Source: Amoebidium appalachense
Lineage: Eukaryota; Ichthyosporea
Length of the DNA stretch: 64,000 bases
Reading direction: 5' to 3'
Assembly: GCA_963693365.1 (NCBI GenBank)
Contig: CAVNZM010000004.1
Coordinates: forward strand, 12,524,001-12,588,000
Shown here: piece after piece, positions 1-29,221 of the stretch
Layout: each line of letters begins with the position of its first letter
Position numbering within the stretch: the stretch's first letter is position 1
Made by a program: the position numbers and the translations under genes
The notes under the pieces: generated by a model
What the model was told of the DNA's origin: nothing
The model's database searches: none
What the model saw: the letters and a program-made list of their open reading frames with translations, nothing else

Positions 1-719
1 ATGGGACCTTGAACAGTGGGTGCTGTGTATGCAAAATGCTGCTGTTAGTTCCCATATGTGGTTGGTTGTATGGAGTGGTTGGGTAATATGCACGTAAAAG
101 AAAGCGCCATATGTTTGATCGAAATAGGCAGCGGTGAAATTACAACGTTGTGTTATGTGCTGTGCTAGGTAGAGCTTGAGGCTTTTTTTTTGTGTTGTTA
201 CGTGAATTAATCGTAACTACTGTTCAACGTACACTCATGATGTTATCCGTAAGTTAAACGCTGTAGTGGTCGACATCCCCTTGTTCTTCTTTTTTACCAT
301 TCATGTGGTGCATATGTACATTCCATAGGTCTCGAATATTGTTGCGCTTTTCCGTATCGCCAAACATAACTGCATCTTTTATGGAGATGTAGCAATGGTT
401 TGTCTGATTTATGTGGTATCACACTATAAGCCGTATATGTACATATATCAACACACTTAATATGTGTGGTGAACAGGAGGCATTTGTGCTTTAGTCTAGA
501 TATAACGTGCTGCCTCTATGTTCCCAGTTGCAGGCCACGGTGTGGTGAAAAAGGTATTTTACACTAGATCCTGCAGGATACATACTGTAGTGAAAGCACA
601 CGAGCAGATAATAAACCGAACTGTTGTATTAAGCCAGTGCACCATTGTGATCTGCCAAAGCCTTGAGAGTACGTGCATATACATCCCCAAGACTCTCTTT
701 CTCGCTCCTGCCCCTCCCC

Positions 720-962
<243 letters not shown>

Positions 963-1498
963 GCAAAAGAAAAAAAAACCTACATAAACCATTGAAACCA
1001 ACAAGACTGATTGGACGAAACCTGCAAGGGCTTGAACATTCCCATCCCCTCCTCCCCTCCCCCAACCCCCCACCCCTAAAATTTCATCCCCGTGCCCCCG
1101 GGGGTGTATGTACATGTACAGCGAAAGTCCTCGGTACAGGGAGAGATTGCTTACATAGGCAAATACCAACAACCTAAATGAAAACCGTTCGCAATAACCA
1201 TAACCCTATGCGCGTCTGGGCCCTGAATGGGGAGGCTGCCCTCTCCCCCCCCCCCTCCCCCCCCATCCCCACCCCACCCCCCATCCCACCCTTTCCCCCC
1301 CCCCCCCCCCCCCCCCCCCCTGGGCCCCCTCCTCCCCAACCACCACCACCCCCCTTCCAGCCCTCTCTCCCCCCCTCCACCACACACACACACACACACG
1401 AAACACCCCGTAATTGGATGATCGGTCCAGTCTGAGATCGGAACGTGTTTTGTCCATTTAGGTGTGGAGTGGCTTCCGTGGTAGGAACCAAAATGTGC

Positions 1499-1613
<115 letters not shown>

Positions 1614-2076
1614 CGCCCCCAACCACCCCACCCCACCCACCCTTCTCCCTCGTGTACTAGAATTTGATGGCACTGATGATGGATCCGATTGCCTGTCTGC
1701 ATACCGAATCGATTTGTAGTGTTGTGTGTGCGATTTGCAATTGAGCTTAGCACGCACGCCTATGGTCATGGACCACTGCGAGTCGAATATTTAGTGTCTT
1801 TTTTTTTTGTGGTGCCAGGTAGTGGGTTAAAAAGGTGGGTGGTTGTGTGGGGGGGGGGACCCACCGGCATGGCTGGGGTTGATACCCTGGGCAAGGTGTG
1901 TACATGTAGTTAGGACTGTTATAGGTGTGTTAAAGTTTAGCTAATAGCATCGTAGCACCCTAGCTAGAGTACTGTCGGTGCTGGGTGGAAGACGGTAGTT
2001 CCCCCTGAGGGCCCCTAGGGGTACCTCCGGGAACAAAACGGGATTAAAAAAAAAATAATAATAAAAAAATGTGTGT

Positions 2077-2107
<31 letters not shown>

Positions 2108-3048
2108 GGGGGGGGGGGGATGGGATGGGGACGCGGAGGCCTGGTAGTAAGTCTTTTTGAAACTGTGGGAAAGACTGCACATTTGTCTGCGAGAGACCGC
2201 AAACGCCTGACATCTGCTGTGCGCGCTTGTGCAACTACGAGACATTATTTGTGTCCGTGTGTGAATGGGGGCAGTCATGCCGGGCTCCGGGGGAGGGTGT
2301 GTGTGTGTGGGGGGGCTTTTTTCGAGGCTTCGCTTGGTCAACATTTATCTCCAATCCAGGCCTAATAGGAGGAAGTGTACGGTACCAGCCCATGCAGCAA
2401 CCACGGTGCTCAAGCTGCACTAGAAACCAACATAGAGTGGAGTTTAACTTAATCCTTATCATGTGTACTAACAAACCGTATCAATCAGCATGTTACTCAC
2501 TGAACGAAAAATAAAGAAAAGGTAAAAGAAAATCGCAATCCAATCGTTCAAAGTGGTGGAGTCATGCTCACATCGTTTAAAGCATGTAAACTTAATGCAT
2601 CATTGTAATCACTGCTGCAGGAGATACAAGGCCTTATCTGCAAGAGACCATTTCACAAAGCACACACTCGGCTGTTTAGCTTACGGGGCCATGGCTGTCC
2701 AGCACAACGTTCCCAAACCTTGTTCTTCCTCCCTCCCTCCCCCCCCCTCCCCCCTCTCCCCCCGGGGCCCCATTCGTTCTCCACCCCCCCCCCCCCCCCC
2801 CCCCCCACAAAACAAAAACAAAACAAAAAAACAGAAAAACTCCCCCAGAAAACACCACCACAAACGAACTTTGCCCACCCACCCGCCACCTTAAAACCAA
2901 ACTCACGTTCCCTGCTGCTCCGGTGCCATGAATATACCTGTCCGAGACTCGTCTTAGAGCAAAAGCACATCCCCAGCCTATCGGCGGCATCTACCAACTA
3001 ACTAAATATTCAGAATCTGTTCTAACAAACACACACCACACGCCCTCC

Positions 3049-7798
<4,750 letters not shown>

Positions 7799-10703
7799 TG
7801 TGTCTGTTGGTTTCTCTGTCCAAAGTAGGACACATAGCTTTTTTAATGGAAACTTTAAGGTGTCTATGCGAGTCAGCCGATGATTTACGAGCTCGAGGCC
7901 TCGACTCCCCAACGGTTTGAAGCTGCAGGACTTAACGAGGCATCACATAGCCTGTGAAAAGAGTGTGTCAGTTATTGGATTAGTATGATATATAGGTTAA
8001 CCGTTGGTGGATCAGGCGTCACAGTGTATAATACAGTACACGTACATAGTGTGTTACATCATCTGGTCTCAGTATTCAGCGAAATACCTCCGAATATTCA
8101 CGCTATCCAGTCATTCACTCACCGCCGCATTACACAGGTAAGGTTCTGTGTGTGGCTGTGTACTATGTTGTTCCATGGAATCATGCAAAGTGTGTTTGGG
8201 ATGCCACATGTACAAAGTGAGGGGCAAACCACTGACTTTAACAAACCAATATACTCAAATATTCTTGAATATTAGTTCAAGGCTCAGCCAACTCCGACAT
8301 ATTTTTTATTATTCCTGAGTTATTCCTTAGAAATCCAGGAATTTAAACAATTCCTGTAAGCGTTTTATTTGCCCTAGTGTTTCTCACTTTCCCGATCTTT
8401 ATGCACAGCATGACTAACATTATTAAGTAAATTTGGTCACTTAAATGACAATTGGATGGGTGTGTGTGTCAGCCAGTATGCACTATGCGTGGGCATGTGT
8501 GTATTTGTGTCGGTGATATTGATGCATATATGTGTGTGCATCTAGATCTGCACGTGCTACCGTGTGCCTTTTGGGCATCATGAATCCTTTTGTTGGCTGA
8601 GGCCTACAACGATAACTAGCAGGATCGCACTGTTGACAATAACATTGCCACCAGCGGATTTCTTTGCTTCGAAGACTACTCATTTAGAGGCCTCCGAAAA
8701 GAGGGAGGTTACTACATACTCTGTTTGTTCGTTTCGCTGGCATGTTTTTTTGGACCACTTTCGAGGCAGCCAGTGTGTACAATCGATCTTCCTTGTCTAC
8801 ATTGATTACCAATTGCGAATTCGGATGTTACAGTATGTGTCTATATGCGATTTGCACGGAAATGGTGTACATGTGCGTAGAATTAATTTCATTTCATTTC
8901 AACTCAATTCTCTATTAGTAGCCACATACTTTACATTTACGGCGCCCATGTAGTAGTATATTCAGGTAAAGTGTACACTCACGTCAGGTCATACGTGAAC
9001 TCCGGATAATGTTGTGAAACTGCTTTGCTGTAGAGTGAGGCGACCAACTTGACTATTTCAAACAGGGCCTCACAGTGATCGTACATGTGAACATCTCGAA
9101 GTGTTTTAAACTACATGAGTATGCACTCGATCATGTTTTTTAAAATGCAAAGGGAGTACATGTTTGTCACTGCTTACCTTACAATGTTGCAGGTGGTCAA
9201 ACACGCTGACCATTCTGAGAGGCTGCTACAATATTAACTTTACAAGTCCACTGGGATGAACCCCGTCAGGGCCCAGGCCCCCACACTGCAGCAAAGGCTG
9301 CTTGTGAGTGCACGATTAGGCCGGCGGGAAGAATGACTGGGTATTGCTGCCCAAGTCTGATGTCTCTACCATAGAATCTGAAATCTGCAACAAGAAGGCT
9401 TTCTGCCTATGATATCAAGACCTGAGGCCCGTGCAACTCATTGAGAGTGAGGAACTTCGGATGGTGAGTGTACGTAACGTGGTGCAGCAAGTTTGGGTCG
9501 TGGGGGAGCTTAGCCACTACTACTGTAATAAACTACATAAAGCAAAAGAAATAGTTTAGCGCAGCCGCGCGCATAACAGGTTCACGCATCAGACCAAGGA
9601 CACGTGTGCACGCCGCAGCGCACCAAACTTCTACAGTACCGCTGCCCAGAGCAACCATTCTACAACCGGTACGTACATGACGTCGGTACATAGGTACAAT
9701 GCTGGACGCTTTATTGTAAGGTGAGCAAAAGTCAATGGAAATGTACAATAAAAGAGCGGATTTTAGTGGTTTACACGTTAATAGTGTGCATTTACACTTT
9801 AAATTACTTCATCTCACGTGAATACTACTTTACCAGGCATTTATATGGTACTTATGCTGCTTATGCCTGCAAGCGAGGGAGCGCGTTGCAGCTCTGCAGT
9901 GGCAGCGTGGCACCAGAGGCAGCTCCAGCTTGATGCTCCAACACCCAATCAGAACATATTATACAAAAGGGGCAAATCCTAAGATGAAATCATCGAATTC
10001 TGTGTAGCACAACGTTTCTGACATAGGCTTGCCCGTGTAGCTTAGAACACTTTCGACACAAAAAACGAAAAGAACAAAAAAACAAAAAAATCAGTATTTT
10101 TTTTTTCCACTATAGTATTTATTGCTTTTACACACCTTGACCAAAAGAGCCCATCAACACGATTGGACACCATTTGCAGCAAATTTGCCCACCTTCATTA
10201 GAAATAAACTGATTGGTTTGTCATGATGCCCGCTAACCCAATCGATTGATTGACTGCAAATACAAATAAACAAAGCGGCAAGCCTAGCCCAAGCCCGACC
10301 ATAACCCCGTTTTTACGGTAAAAAATACCTAAAAGTTTTCAAAAATACCATCAAAATTTCAGTTTATGGTAAGCCCCCGCAAGTTTCATGGTAAGTTACA
10401 GTAGGACCCCTCTTTTATCGTCCATTGACTTGGGAAGAAAAATACCATACCCGCCGGGCGAAAATACACCGGGGCTTGAAAAAATACCGAGAAAAAAGGT
10501 CTGAATTTTCGGGCTTGGCCTAGCCTTGCAACTTGCAAGTTGCATGATGATGCTCTTTGTTTTACTTTGATATTGTACATGTGAGAATCCCTGTATACGA
10601 GCTGGTTGCCACTTATTATGTTCCCGGGGAATACGGCAAAATACTAATAAAAGCTGGACTGGCTACTCCGCTTTTATCCACCCGGCATATATATGCATAT
10701 CTC
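7799..10703. other. Intergenic spacer, ordinary complexity, no gene recognised
   Basis: This stretch precedes the start codon of the receptor gene and reaches the left end of the inverted-repeat element. It has few microsatellites compared with the rest. Short open frames (for example 8564-8953 plus and 9533-9748 minus) have no recognisable motif and no supporting splice partners. It should contain the receptor promoter. A sequence reading TACAGTAGGACCCC at 10397-10410 resembles a TA-flanked transposon end. Confidence 0.5.
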
Positions 10704-11633
10704 TACAGATAACGTCCGCGAATAAGAACCCCCTCCAATAAGATTTCGCCCCCGGCAAAATCGTGTTTTTTTTTTCTTTCTCTTTTGACTGGACTTATTC
10801 GACGGAAAGATATGCAAGTATGCACGGCATACTGAGAAGACAATAAAAAAACTTCACGAGTTATCCAGTAACAAGTGCATACTGAGATACCTGAACACTG
10901 TGTGAATATCATATAAATACTCAATGTGACGACCAACAGAATTCAACAAAAAGTCTAAAGTGGTCACATTGCCAGCCAGTGTAGCAGACACCCGTAGGGA
11001 AAGAGGTAAAACGCGACATAAAAACTCACACCTATCAACATGCTTGCGATTAAAAGGTTCAGCACAAAAGTGGCACCAGCGGCGCACAATGAAAACGAAA
11101 ATTACAACGCCACTGCACAACTTCCCAGGCAATATCAACATCAGAGCACCATACAGACTTATCTACTAGGGTGGTATCCATACGTACAGCAGGAGAAATA
11201 TATCCTGCCAAAGCTCCCAAAAAGCGATAATGATCAGTACGGTGTTGCCTGAGGAACATAACACATGCAGACTGAGTTTTACCTTTGATTTCTCTAAGAA
11301 CGAGAAAGAAATTTTTACTGCGTATGATAATAATGCGAAAAGGCAGAAAGAACAGGAAGAGAACCGTGTTTTTTTAAAATTCTGCCCCCCCGGCCAGTTT
11401 TCGGGGTGATCTTATTGGCGGACGGATGAATAAATCATGCTGGATCAAGCATGATCATGCCGACAAAAATGGCGGGAAACTGTCCAATTGTGTACTGTTA
11501 GTAGGCTACCGGCGTAGTTCAATCTTTACCAGCTAGAGGGGCCCGGGATTGATGTTGCAAGGGTGCCTTGATAACTAACAAATTATTACGTAGGCAGCCA
11601 GAGGGCCAAAAGTAGCCACTAAGATGGTTAAGC

Positions 11634-11939
11634 GTGGGGGCTCAGCGGCCACTAGGGCCCTTAATTGTCAGGCTGAAACACAAGGTAGCAATGCGGACTA
11701 CCGAGCTTGCCAACTTGTCACAATTTTTTTTGGGTGAGGCAGCTAAGGTTCAAAGTAGGTTCGTGGAGATAACCAGGGAAGTTGCACAAGCAAGTGTAGA
11801 GGCAACAGCAATAATCAGCCAGGACACCTCAGACATGAACGAAGATCACTCTATAGCGCAAAAGTCCATGCTCGCTCGAGTTCAAGAACGTGGGCTTCAC
11901 GCACACACCAAAAACACACTTTCTGGCCGCATCGCATAA
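11634..11939 (+). CDS. Hypothetical small ORF inside the inverted-repeat element
   Basis: An open frame of 101 codons with ordinary amino-acid composition and no low-complexity tract. I recognise no domain. It lies inside the TA-flanked element, so it may be a remnant of that element's own gene or chance coding. No splice partners could be attached. Low confidence that it is expressed. Confidence 0.2.
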   Translation: MGAQRPLGPLIVRLKHKVAMRTTELANLSQFFLGEAAKVQSRFVEITREVAQASVEATAIISQDTSDMNEDHSIAQKSMLARVQERGLHAHTKNTLSGRIA

Positions 11940-12192
11940 ACAAACTCAACTTTAGTAATAGTACTTTGGTGCTGGAGGTAACATGTACATGTGGAACTAG
12001 TATCACAGTGTTTATGTAACATCATCATATTAAATTAAAAAAAGGTTTTTCATACAATAATGACATGTTTGCCTTATGGTACGTCCCAACTCAAAGTGTT
12101 AATACATATGCATATGCATGACATTGTGTCAGTGTCATATATGCATGTACCGACTGCTCATTCCTGGGTACATATGTACTGTACTGTGGTGT

Positions 12193-12236
<44 letters not shown>

Positions 12237-12761
12237 TCCCCCCCCCCCCCCCCTGTTGGAGTACACTGGTACTCCCGGCTAGCAATGTCTGTTAGAGAAA
12301 GTTTCTGAGCAATTGAATAATTGTTTCAACACACTCTCGAGTGCATAGAGCTGTTGTTTACGGTCATATTCATATATGGTAGTTATATGTTTGAGCCAAA
12401 ACTGTACCAATGACGAGCTTCACTAGCAACGTGCTAATTGTGCTCATTAATTAATATTCCCGGTTCAGATGATGTCATGCCTATATTTGCCACAGGATCT
12501 ATTCTTAGAGTGGTAGTGTGCTTTATTCCCGGATATTCTCAGAATATTTTTAGTTGTGTGAAGTAAGATTTACGTTTAACTGCAATTGGTGTGTTAAACA
12601 CGTTTATTTGTGTGCTTTAGTGCAAGTTAACTAGCCACTCAACGTGCACAGTTAACTTTTATATCTTTAACGACTTGTTTTCATTGTGCTCTCTTTTCGG
12701 CCATGCTGTACATGGCCCACCACCAGGGTGCACACGAGGCCACCATGAGGTGGCCAACGAC

Positions 12762-12769
12762 TATATAAA
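12762..12769 (+). promoter_or_regulatory. TATA-box-like sequence (TATATAAA)
   Basis: A canonical TATATAAA lies about 113 bp upstream of the ATG of a 60-codon frame beginning MSDNLQLQQLVQILEQRL. A short inverted repeat, CCCATGT ... ACATGGG, lies between them (about 12780-12796). The arrangement resembles the promoter and leader of a retroelement gag gene, but no long terminal repeat pair was found. Confidence 0.35.
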
Positions 12770-12881
12770 GCAGTGCCTCCCATGTCACAAACATGGGAAG
12801 CAGAACGTTTGATTTACACTTTTCTACTGTCGTTTTCAGTGCACAAAACACATAGACTAGTTACCCATCATACACGACACT

Positions 12882-13013
12882 ATGTCTGACAACTTACAGT
12901 TGCAGCAACTAGTCCAAATACTGGAGCAGAGGTTGGCCTCACAAGATGCAATCATTTCTGACTTACAGAAGGAACAACGTGCACTAGAACTAGCGTCTAT
13001 GAACACAATGTCC

Positions 13014-13047
<34 letters not shown>

Positions 13048-13064
13048 CAGCCCAATGCCAATGA
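12882..13064 (+). pseudogene. Gag-like coiled-coil ORF fragment ending in a poly-proline tract
   Basis: The frame starts with about 45 residues predicted to be helical and coiled-coil (leucine, glutamine and glutamate rich). It then runs into a poly-C tract read as poly-proline and stops 18 bp later. N-terminal coiled coils of this kind occur in retroelement Gag proteins, but no zinc knuckle, protease or polymerase follows before the right inverted repeat at 13121. Best read as a truncated remnant. Homology is inferred from style only. Confidence 0.25.
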
Positions 13065-13536
13065 GATTCTGACCCCGACCCTCCAAAAAATTTAAGATTC
13101 CGCCACCCGGCCACATTTTGGGGGGTTCTTATTCGCGGACGCTATCTGTAATAGCAAGGGCTATATGAGCGTTGATCTACTGTCGGGCAAACGAGTACCA
13201 TATGCATAAGTGTACCTAACACTGTAGTCACAGACTCACAGTGCACAGTGTACCAGGAAAACACATGCATGATCAGATATGTTGAGCATGAGCTTTGTGA
13301 GCGTACGTGTACTGTAAGTGGACATGCCATGCAGCTGGGCGTGTTTACAGAGGATTAAGCGATCCATGGCCATGCTTCGGAGGAATGATCTCATGATCAG
13401 TACGATCACACCATGGGCAAGGGACATAATAGCTAGCCCTGTACGGGGCGTACATATCACAGATAATGGCAAGTTTTGGAAGCACTCAACGAATCCTCCC
13501 CCCTCCCACCCCCCGGGGGCCCCGCCTCCCCCTCCC

Positions 13537-13825
<289 letters not shown>

Positions 13826-14227
13826 ACCTTTAAACACCATGGTTCATGATCCAAAGGTGAGTACAGGTCGTGCAGGACGTCTGATAATTATGCATGGATT
13901 TAGCTTGCCAATGCCACCGTTTATTATTTTGCACATGCATTGCTGTCGCAGCACGTGGTGCACGTGGTTACCAAATAAAGCTCATAGACAACTCAAACTG
14001 TCACCATGCCCCTACAGTAATTAGTGTCTTGTACGAGATATTAAATTTGACACAACGATTTCTAGGCTCCGCCTGAAAAGTACACAGGACCATCTAAAAC
14101 TGTACAGGTATGTGCAAGGTTTAATCCCCCCTACACCGTGACGTTCCAGGCCAGGCCCAGCTGCAGCAACAATATCAGAACAAAAAAAAAAGTGTGTGTG
14201 CCACTGTGCGTCTTGCATATGTGTGTC

Positions 14228-14256
14228 ACGTGTGTGTGTGTGTGTGTGTGTTTGTG

Positions 14257-14322
<66 letters not shown>

Positions 14323-14475
14323 CATGTGAGCTTGCATATGCATGTGTGTGTGTGCGCGCGTGCCGCACACGGGCGCTTGCATGTGGTGTGTGTGTGTGTG
14401 TGGTGTTTTTTTTTTTGGGGGGGGGGGGGGGGGGGGAGGAGGGGGAGGACCGGGGGGGGGGGGGGGGGGGGGGGG
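14228..14475 (+). repeat. (GT)n tract followed by poly-T/poly-G
   Basis: Two GT arrays (14228-14320 and 14342-14401, the second with CG steps) are followed by a run of T (14406-14416) and long G runs (14417-14475). Confidence 0.9.
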
Positions 14476-14851
14476 AGGGAAGGACGGGGATGCTAAGATG
14501 CAAAGACCCAGGCTTCAGATGTTTGGGCATCAGACTATAGCTATGTGTTAGTGTCCATTAGTATTTGTTATTGTGTATGTGAAACTGTGAAGGCTCGTTC
14601 ATGTAGTAAGGGCCACAGTGTTATGTACATACAACATAGAATGGCGTGCAGCTATCCATAATACTAACCAAGCAAACCCTATACGAAAGAAAACGAAAGG
14701 GTTTGAAACATGTACAGCTGCCAAAGAGAAGGTTGGCCACAGCACAACAGAAATTAGCCATTTAGAATGGTTTAAAATTTGTACACGTGAGGGGAAATGA
14801 AGTAAACGGAAGCGCTCCCCCTGCCAGGGAAAAGACCCTCATATCAGGGGG

Positions 14852-25885
<11,034 letters not shown>

Positions 25886-26277
25886 GGCTGGCCTGCAGTG
25901 TGGCCCCTGGCTAGTTCGTGCCCATCCTAGGCAGTGTTTGCCCAAGAATGTTAGCTTTCAGCTGCTATCTGCGCAGCATGCCGACACGCCTTTGAAGGGA
26001 AAACTTCACCAAAACTTCTCCATTTCTCCATTGCAATAATGAAAAAGCGCGCCCGCCCGGGCACTGCCCTACGTACCGAGGTTTGAAAGATGAGCGGATA
26101 AGCTTTATATGGCAGGTAAAGCTCCTGATTTGGCTTTGTGCCCACCAACTTGCGCCAAGTCCAACCGTTTTGAGTGAAACACGGAGGGGTAGAAAGAGAC
26201 TCTGCAAAATATGTACAAACAACTAATGTAAACACCCGTGGCAGCCTGAGCCGAGAAGAATACACTTCCAGTGCATA
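25886..26277. promoter_or_regulatory. Shared divergent promoter interval (392 bp)
   Basis: The start codons of gene 2 (minus, 25883-25885) and the cyclic phosphodiesterase gene (plus, 26278-26280) face away from each other across 392 bp. The interval lacks the low-complexity tracts that fill the other spacers. It contains both leaders and presumably a bidirectional promoter. No clear TATA box was seen. Confidence 0.55.
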
Positions 26278-26538
26278 ATGGCGCTCTCTGAATATGCCAA
26301 ACCCACCTTCTCTGGATGGTCTCTGTGGCTTTCTCCTCCCCGAGGCTCTCAGGCCCACGAAGTCACCTCAGCTATAATCCGGTAAGCTTGTGCTGTGTTG
26401 CTTTTGAAATTTTTGGTCGCCAACTTTTTTGTGTGTAATTTCCTTGTTGTGATCCTCGTCCTCCTATTCCATCTTTCCCTCACCCTCCAACCTGCCTCAA
26501 CCTCCCTCCCCGCCCGCACCCCCCCCCCCCCCCCCCCC

Positions 26539-26571
<33 letters not shown>

Positions 26572-27932
26572 TTTGCCCCCCCCCTTCCCCCCCCCTGCCC
26601 CAGCTCCGTCCTCGGGCCCACCCTAGCCAGCCACAGACGCTCCACAGCATGCTCTCCCTGCCGTTCCTTCTACCTCCAGTTTAATGTACCTCCAGGAAAG
26701 AACTTGTCGAATGGAGCACCTGTTCTTCATCAATCTTTTTTGTTAGTTGGCATTCCTGTTCGTGGGCACTGTGTGTTCTTTTGCTCAATCTAATTCCTTG
26801 CAACCAGTAGCTGTTCTGTTGCCTGCGTTCCGGACCCTGAATGACCTGTTACAACCAATACACCATCAGGGAGCAAAGTGAGCGGCTTCAGACCGTCAAC
26901 TTTGACCCCCACATAACACTCCTGCCTGCAATTGTAGCCCCAGAAGCAGGTGGGTGCTAAACTGCCCGTGTTTTCAGGATCAGGAAGTAACTTAGTAATT
27001 GTATTGCTGCTGGCTCAGAGGGCATTCTTTAGTAAACTTCAATGACATGGGTACATTGCTGTGTACATGAAAACAGTTGTGCTTAGGGAACGAGGGGAGT
27101 GGGGAGGGTGAGGCCTCCGTGAAGGGGGGGGGGGGGGGGGGGGGGTAACAAAGCTGTGGATCTCTTGAACATAAAGTGCACAAGTATGATCAGCATTGCC
27201 CTTTTAGGTGACTACTTTTGCACCAAATCTTTGTCTTTCTTGCTGTTGAGATCCTTCGGAAATAGAATTGGTTGTGTGATAGCACCAACACCGTTTGTTG
27301 TCTTCAGATGCTTTGCGAATGTCTGAAGAGCTGGCAACCAAGATCAAACCTTACAGGTGAGGCCCCTGTGGATGGTACCAGACATGCACCCCTTGTTTCT
27401 TGACAGAAGTTTCTTTCAATCCCCTGGTGCACTGCGCCATAGTTGGATACCAATGATTTTCATTCTGGTATCTTGCCTTTTGTCTAGCTGAAGAAAAAAT
27501 TTCTTGACTTCGCTGCTATTCCAGACTGTGGCTGCTGTTTTGCAAATCCTTGAATAACACTCCCCCCCACCCCCTCCATCTCCTCCCCCCTCTCCTTCCC
27601 CCACCCTCCGAATAAAAAGAAAGACACACACGTACACACCCTGACACTAACATATACGAACAACACAGCGTGCAGTTGATTGGTGCCTCCGTGGGGCAGC
27701 TCTACTTTCAGTGTGTTTACGCAAAGGTGGATCCAACTGCAGAGGTTTTGGAAGCAAATAAGTTGGTCTGTTTCCTTCTTCCCCAGGCGCTGTGCACCAA
27801 CCAAAGGGGAAAAACCACTCTCGCCCACCATGCCTTCGTTACTACCATCTGCCAAATCTAACCCCCCCCCCCCCCCCCCGCCCCAAAGCTCTCTTTGCCC
27901 ATAAGCGTATAGATGGTGAGGATCTGAGCCAG

Positions 27933-27968
<36 letters not shown>

Positions 27969-28642
27969 TTTCTATTTTCAACTGAAAAAGCAGTCTTTCG
28001 CCTTTTTGTGCTTTTCGCTAATCTGTCACGTTTTCCAGATCCATAACACCAAGATACTCTACCAAGTGAAGGGCTGTTGCATATACATCCGAACTCTTGG
28101 CCTGTGCATCACGCACCATCTATCGCTCTTGCTGACCATTTTTGGGCCGCCCAGGCACGTGACGCGTTCAGCAAACACAGCGACCCGCCATATATGCCCC
28201 ACCTGAGCCTGGTGTACGGTGACGTGGATGAGGAGGTGAAGCAAAGAGCAGCAGCGGAGGTCAACGATCGTGTTGCTGGTCTTACCTTTCAAGTGGATAG
28301 CTTTGAGGTGGGTTTTCGCACTTTTTTTCTCGTTGGTAAAATGTTTATTGGAGAGGATTTTTTTGGTTTGTCTTCTGAATCGGGCACTGGCGCTTAGTTG
28401 TTGTTTCGAATACTGGAAATTAGTAGCCTTTTTTTTGGTCTTTTAACCTCTTTTGTTTTTTTTTATTTGTTAGTATCCTCCTCGCTGCCACATAAGCCAC
28501 CCACCCACTATAATTGTAGCTGCAGTTTCTTTTGAAATCTCTTTGCTCCATTGACTGGAATTTTCCCTTGCAGCTGTGGAACACGAATGGAAAGCCGGCC
28601 GACTGGTATCTCGTCAAGTCGTTCAGGCTAGCGCCCTTATAG
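26278..28642 (+). CDS. 2',3'-cyclic phosphodiesterase, 2H phosphoesterase family
   Basis: Predicted to open cyclic phosphates, such as ADP-ribose 1'',2''-cyclic phosphate from tRNA splicing, as the plant CPDase and yeast CPD1 families do; likely cytosolic. Six exons (26278-26381, 26870-26949, 27308-27356, 27669-27765, 28155-28307, 28574-28642) join in frame to 183 residues, close to the usual family length of about 180-240. The N-terminus has SLWLSPPRGS, as in the family's LW...PP start. The first HxT motif is in FDPHITLLP (His49, Thr51). The second HxS motif is in PYMPHLSLVYGD (His126, Ser128). The end is LWNTNGKPADWYLVKSF. The donor after exon 4 (GTCTGT) is weak, but the joined protein reads ANKLARDAF as expected. 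Start is the first ATG of the frame. Confidence 0.93.
26520..26600 (+). repeat. Poly-C-rich tract in CPDase intron 1
   Basis: Long C runs with single T interruptions within the first intron. Similar poly-C runs precede exon 5 (27860-27880 and 27932-27968). Confidence 0.85.
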
Positions 28643-28736
28643 TTGCTGGTATATAGCTACACAACCTTGCCCTAAAGTTTCATGGTGGTGTGCCCATTCG
28701 CTCTTGCACCATGGTTGCCTCTCAAAGCGGCATTTT

Positions 28737-28779
28737 TTTTTTTTTGGGGGGGGGGGGGGGACGGCCCGGACGGGGTCGT

Positions 28780-28816
<37 letters not shown>

Positions 28817-28858
28817 AACAGGGAAAAGTAGGGGCCGAGGGGGGGGGGGGGGGGGGGG
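28737..28858 (+). repeat. Poly-T/poly-G tracts downstream of CPDase
   Basis: A T run passes directly into G runs interrupted by short unique stretches. It lies within the presumed 3' untranslated region of the CPDase gene. Confidence 0.85.
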
Positions 28859-28890
28859 TTACTGTATGATGAATGAAAAATATATTGCTA

Positions 28891-28901
28891 AATAAAATAA
28901 A
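28891..28901 (+). terminator. Overlapping AATAAA polyadenylation signals
   Basis: Two AATAAA hexamers overlap by one base about 250 bp after the CPDase stop codon and just past two poly-G tracts (28746-28815, 28841-28858). They are the first canonical signals downstream on the plus strand. Confidence 0.5.
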
Positions 28902-29221
28902 TGATACTTGTCGTTGAAGAGGCTCTGTTTACTGTTAACTTCTCAGCGTATTTTCTTGACAAGCCTTCCGTCTTCGTTTGAACCTCGGATGTCGGACTGA
29001 CGCCAAGCAAAAGGCAAACCGAGAACTACCATACGCTACGCTTTACCCATTGGTAAAAAAGTCATGTATTTATTTTGCCGCGGCTCAACTTTACCAAATA
29101 AAGCAAGCAACATAGCAAGAAACCTCCCGGCGCGACGTTGGAAAAACAACTTTCGAACAGGCAACGCTTTTACTCTGCCGTTTTTTTGTATCAGAGCTTT
29201 CGGGCTCCTTGCACATACACC

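Larger units (their letters stand above)
10704..13150. mobile_element. Element with ~28-bp terminal inverted repeats and TA flanks
   Basis: The left end, 10706-10733, begins CAGATAACGTCCGCGAATAA. The right end, 13121-13148, is its reverse complement with one mismatch in 28. Both ends are bordered by TA (10704-10705 and 13149-13150), as expected for Tc1/mariner- or pogo-type insertions that duplicate TA. The interior of about 2.4 kb shows no transposase that I recognise. It holds two small open frames (11634-11939 and 12882-13064), poly-C tracts (12196-12253, 13017-13046), and at 11376-11425 a diverged copy of the right-end sequence. That inner copy suggests nested or older relatives. Probably a non-autonomous or decayed copy. 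Confidence 0.7.

Noticed and set aside
8564-8953. 129-codon plus-strand frame
   Set aside because: No family resemblance, no repeat or promoter context and no compatible exons nearby.
9533-9748. 71-codon minus-strand frame
   Set aside because: Short, unrecognised and isolated; indistinguishable from chance.
12400-12881. Solo LTR upstream of the gag-like fragment
   Set aside because: A TATA box and a leader-like stretch are present, but no second LTR, no clear TG...CA ends with target duplication and no primer-binding site were found.
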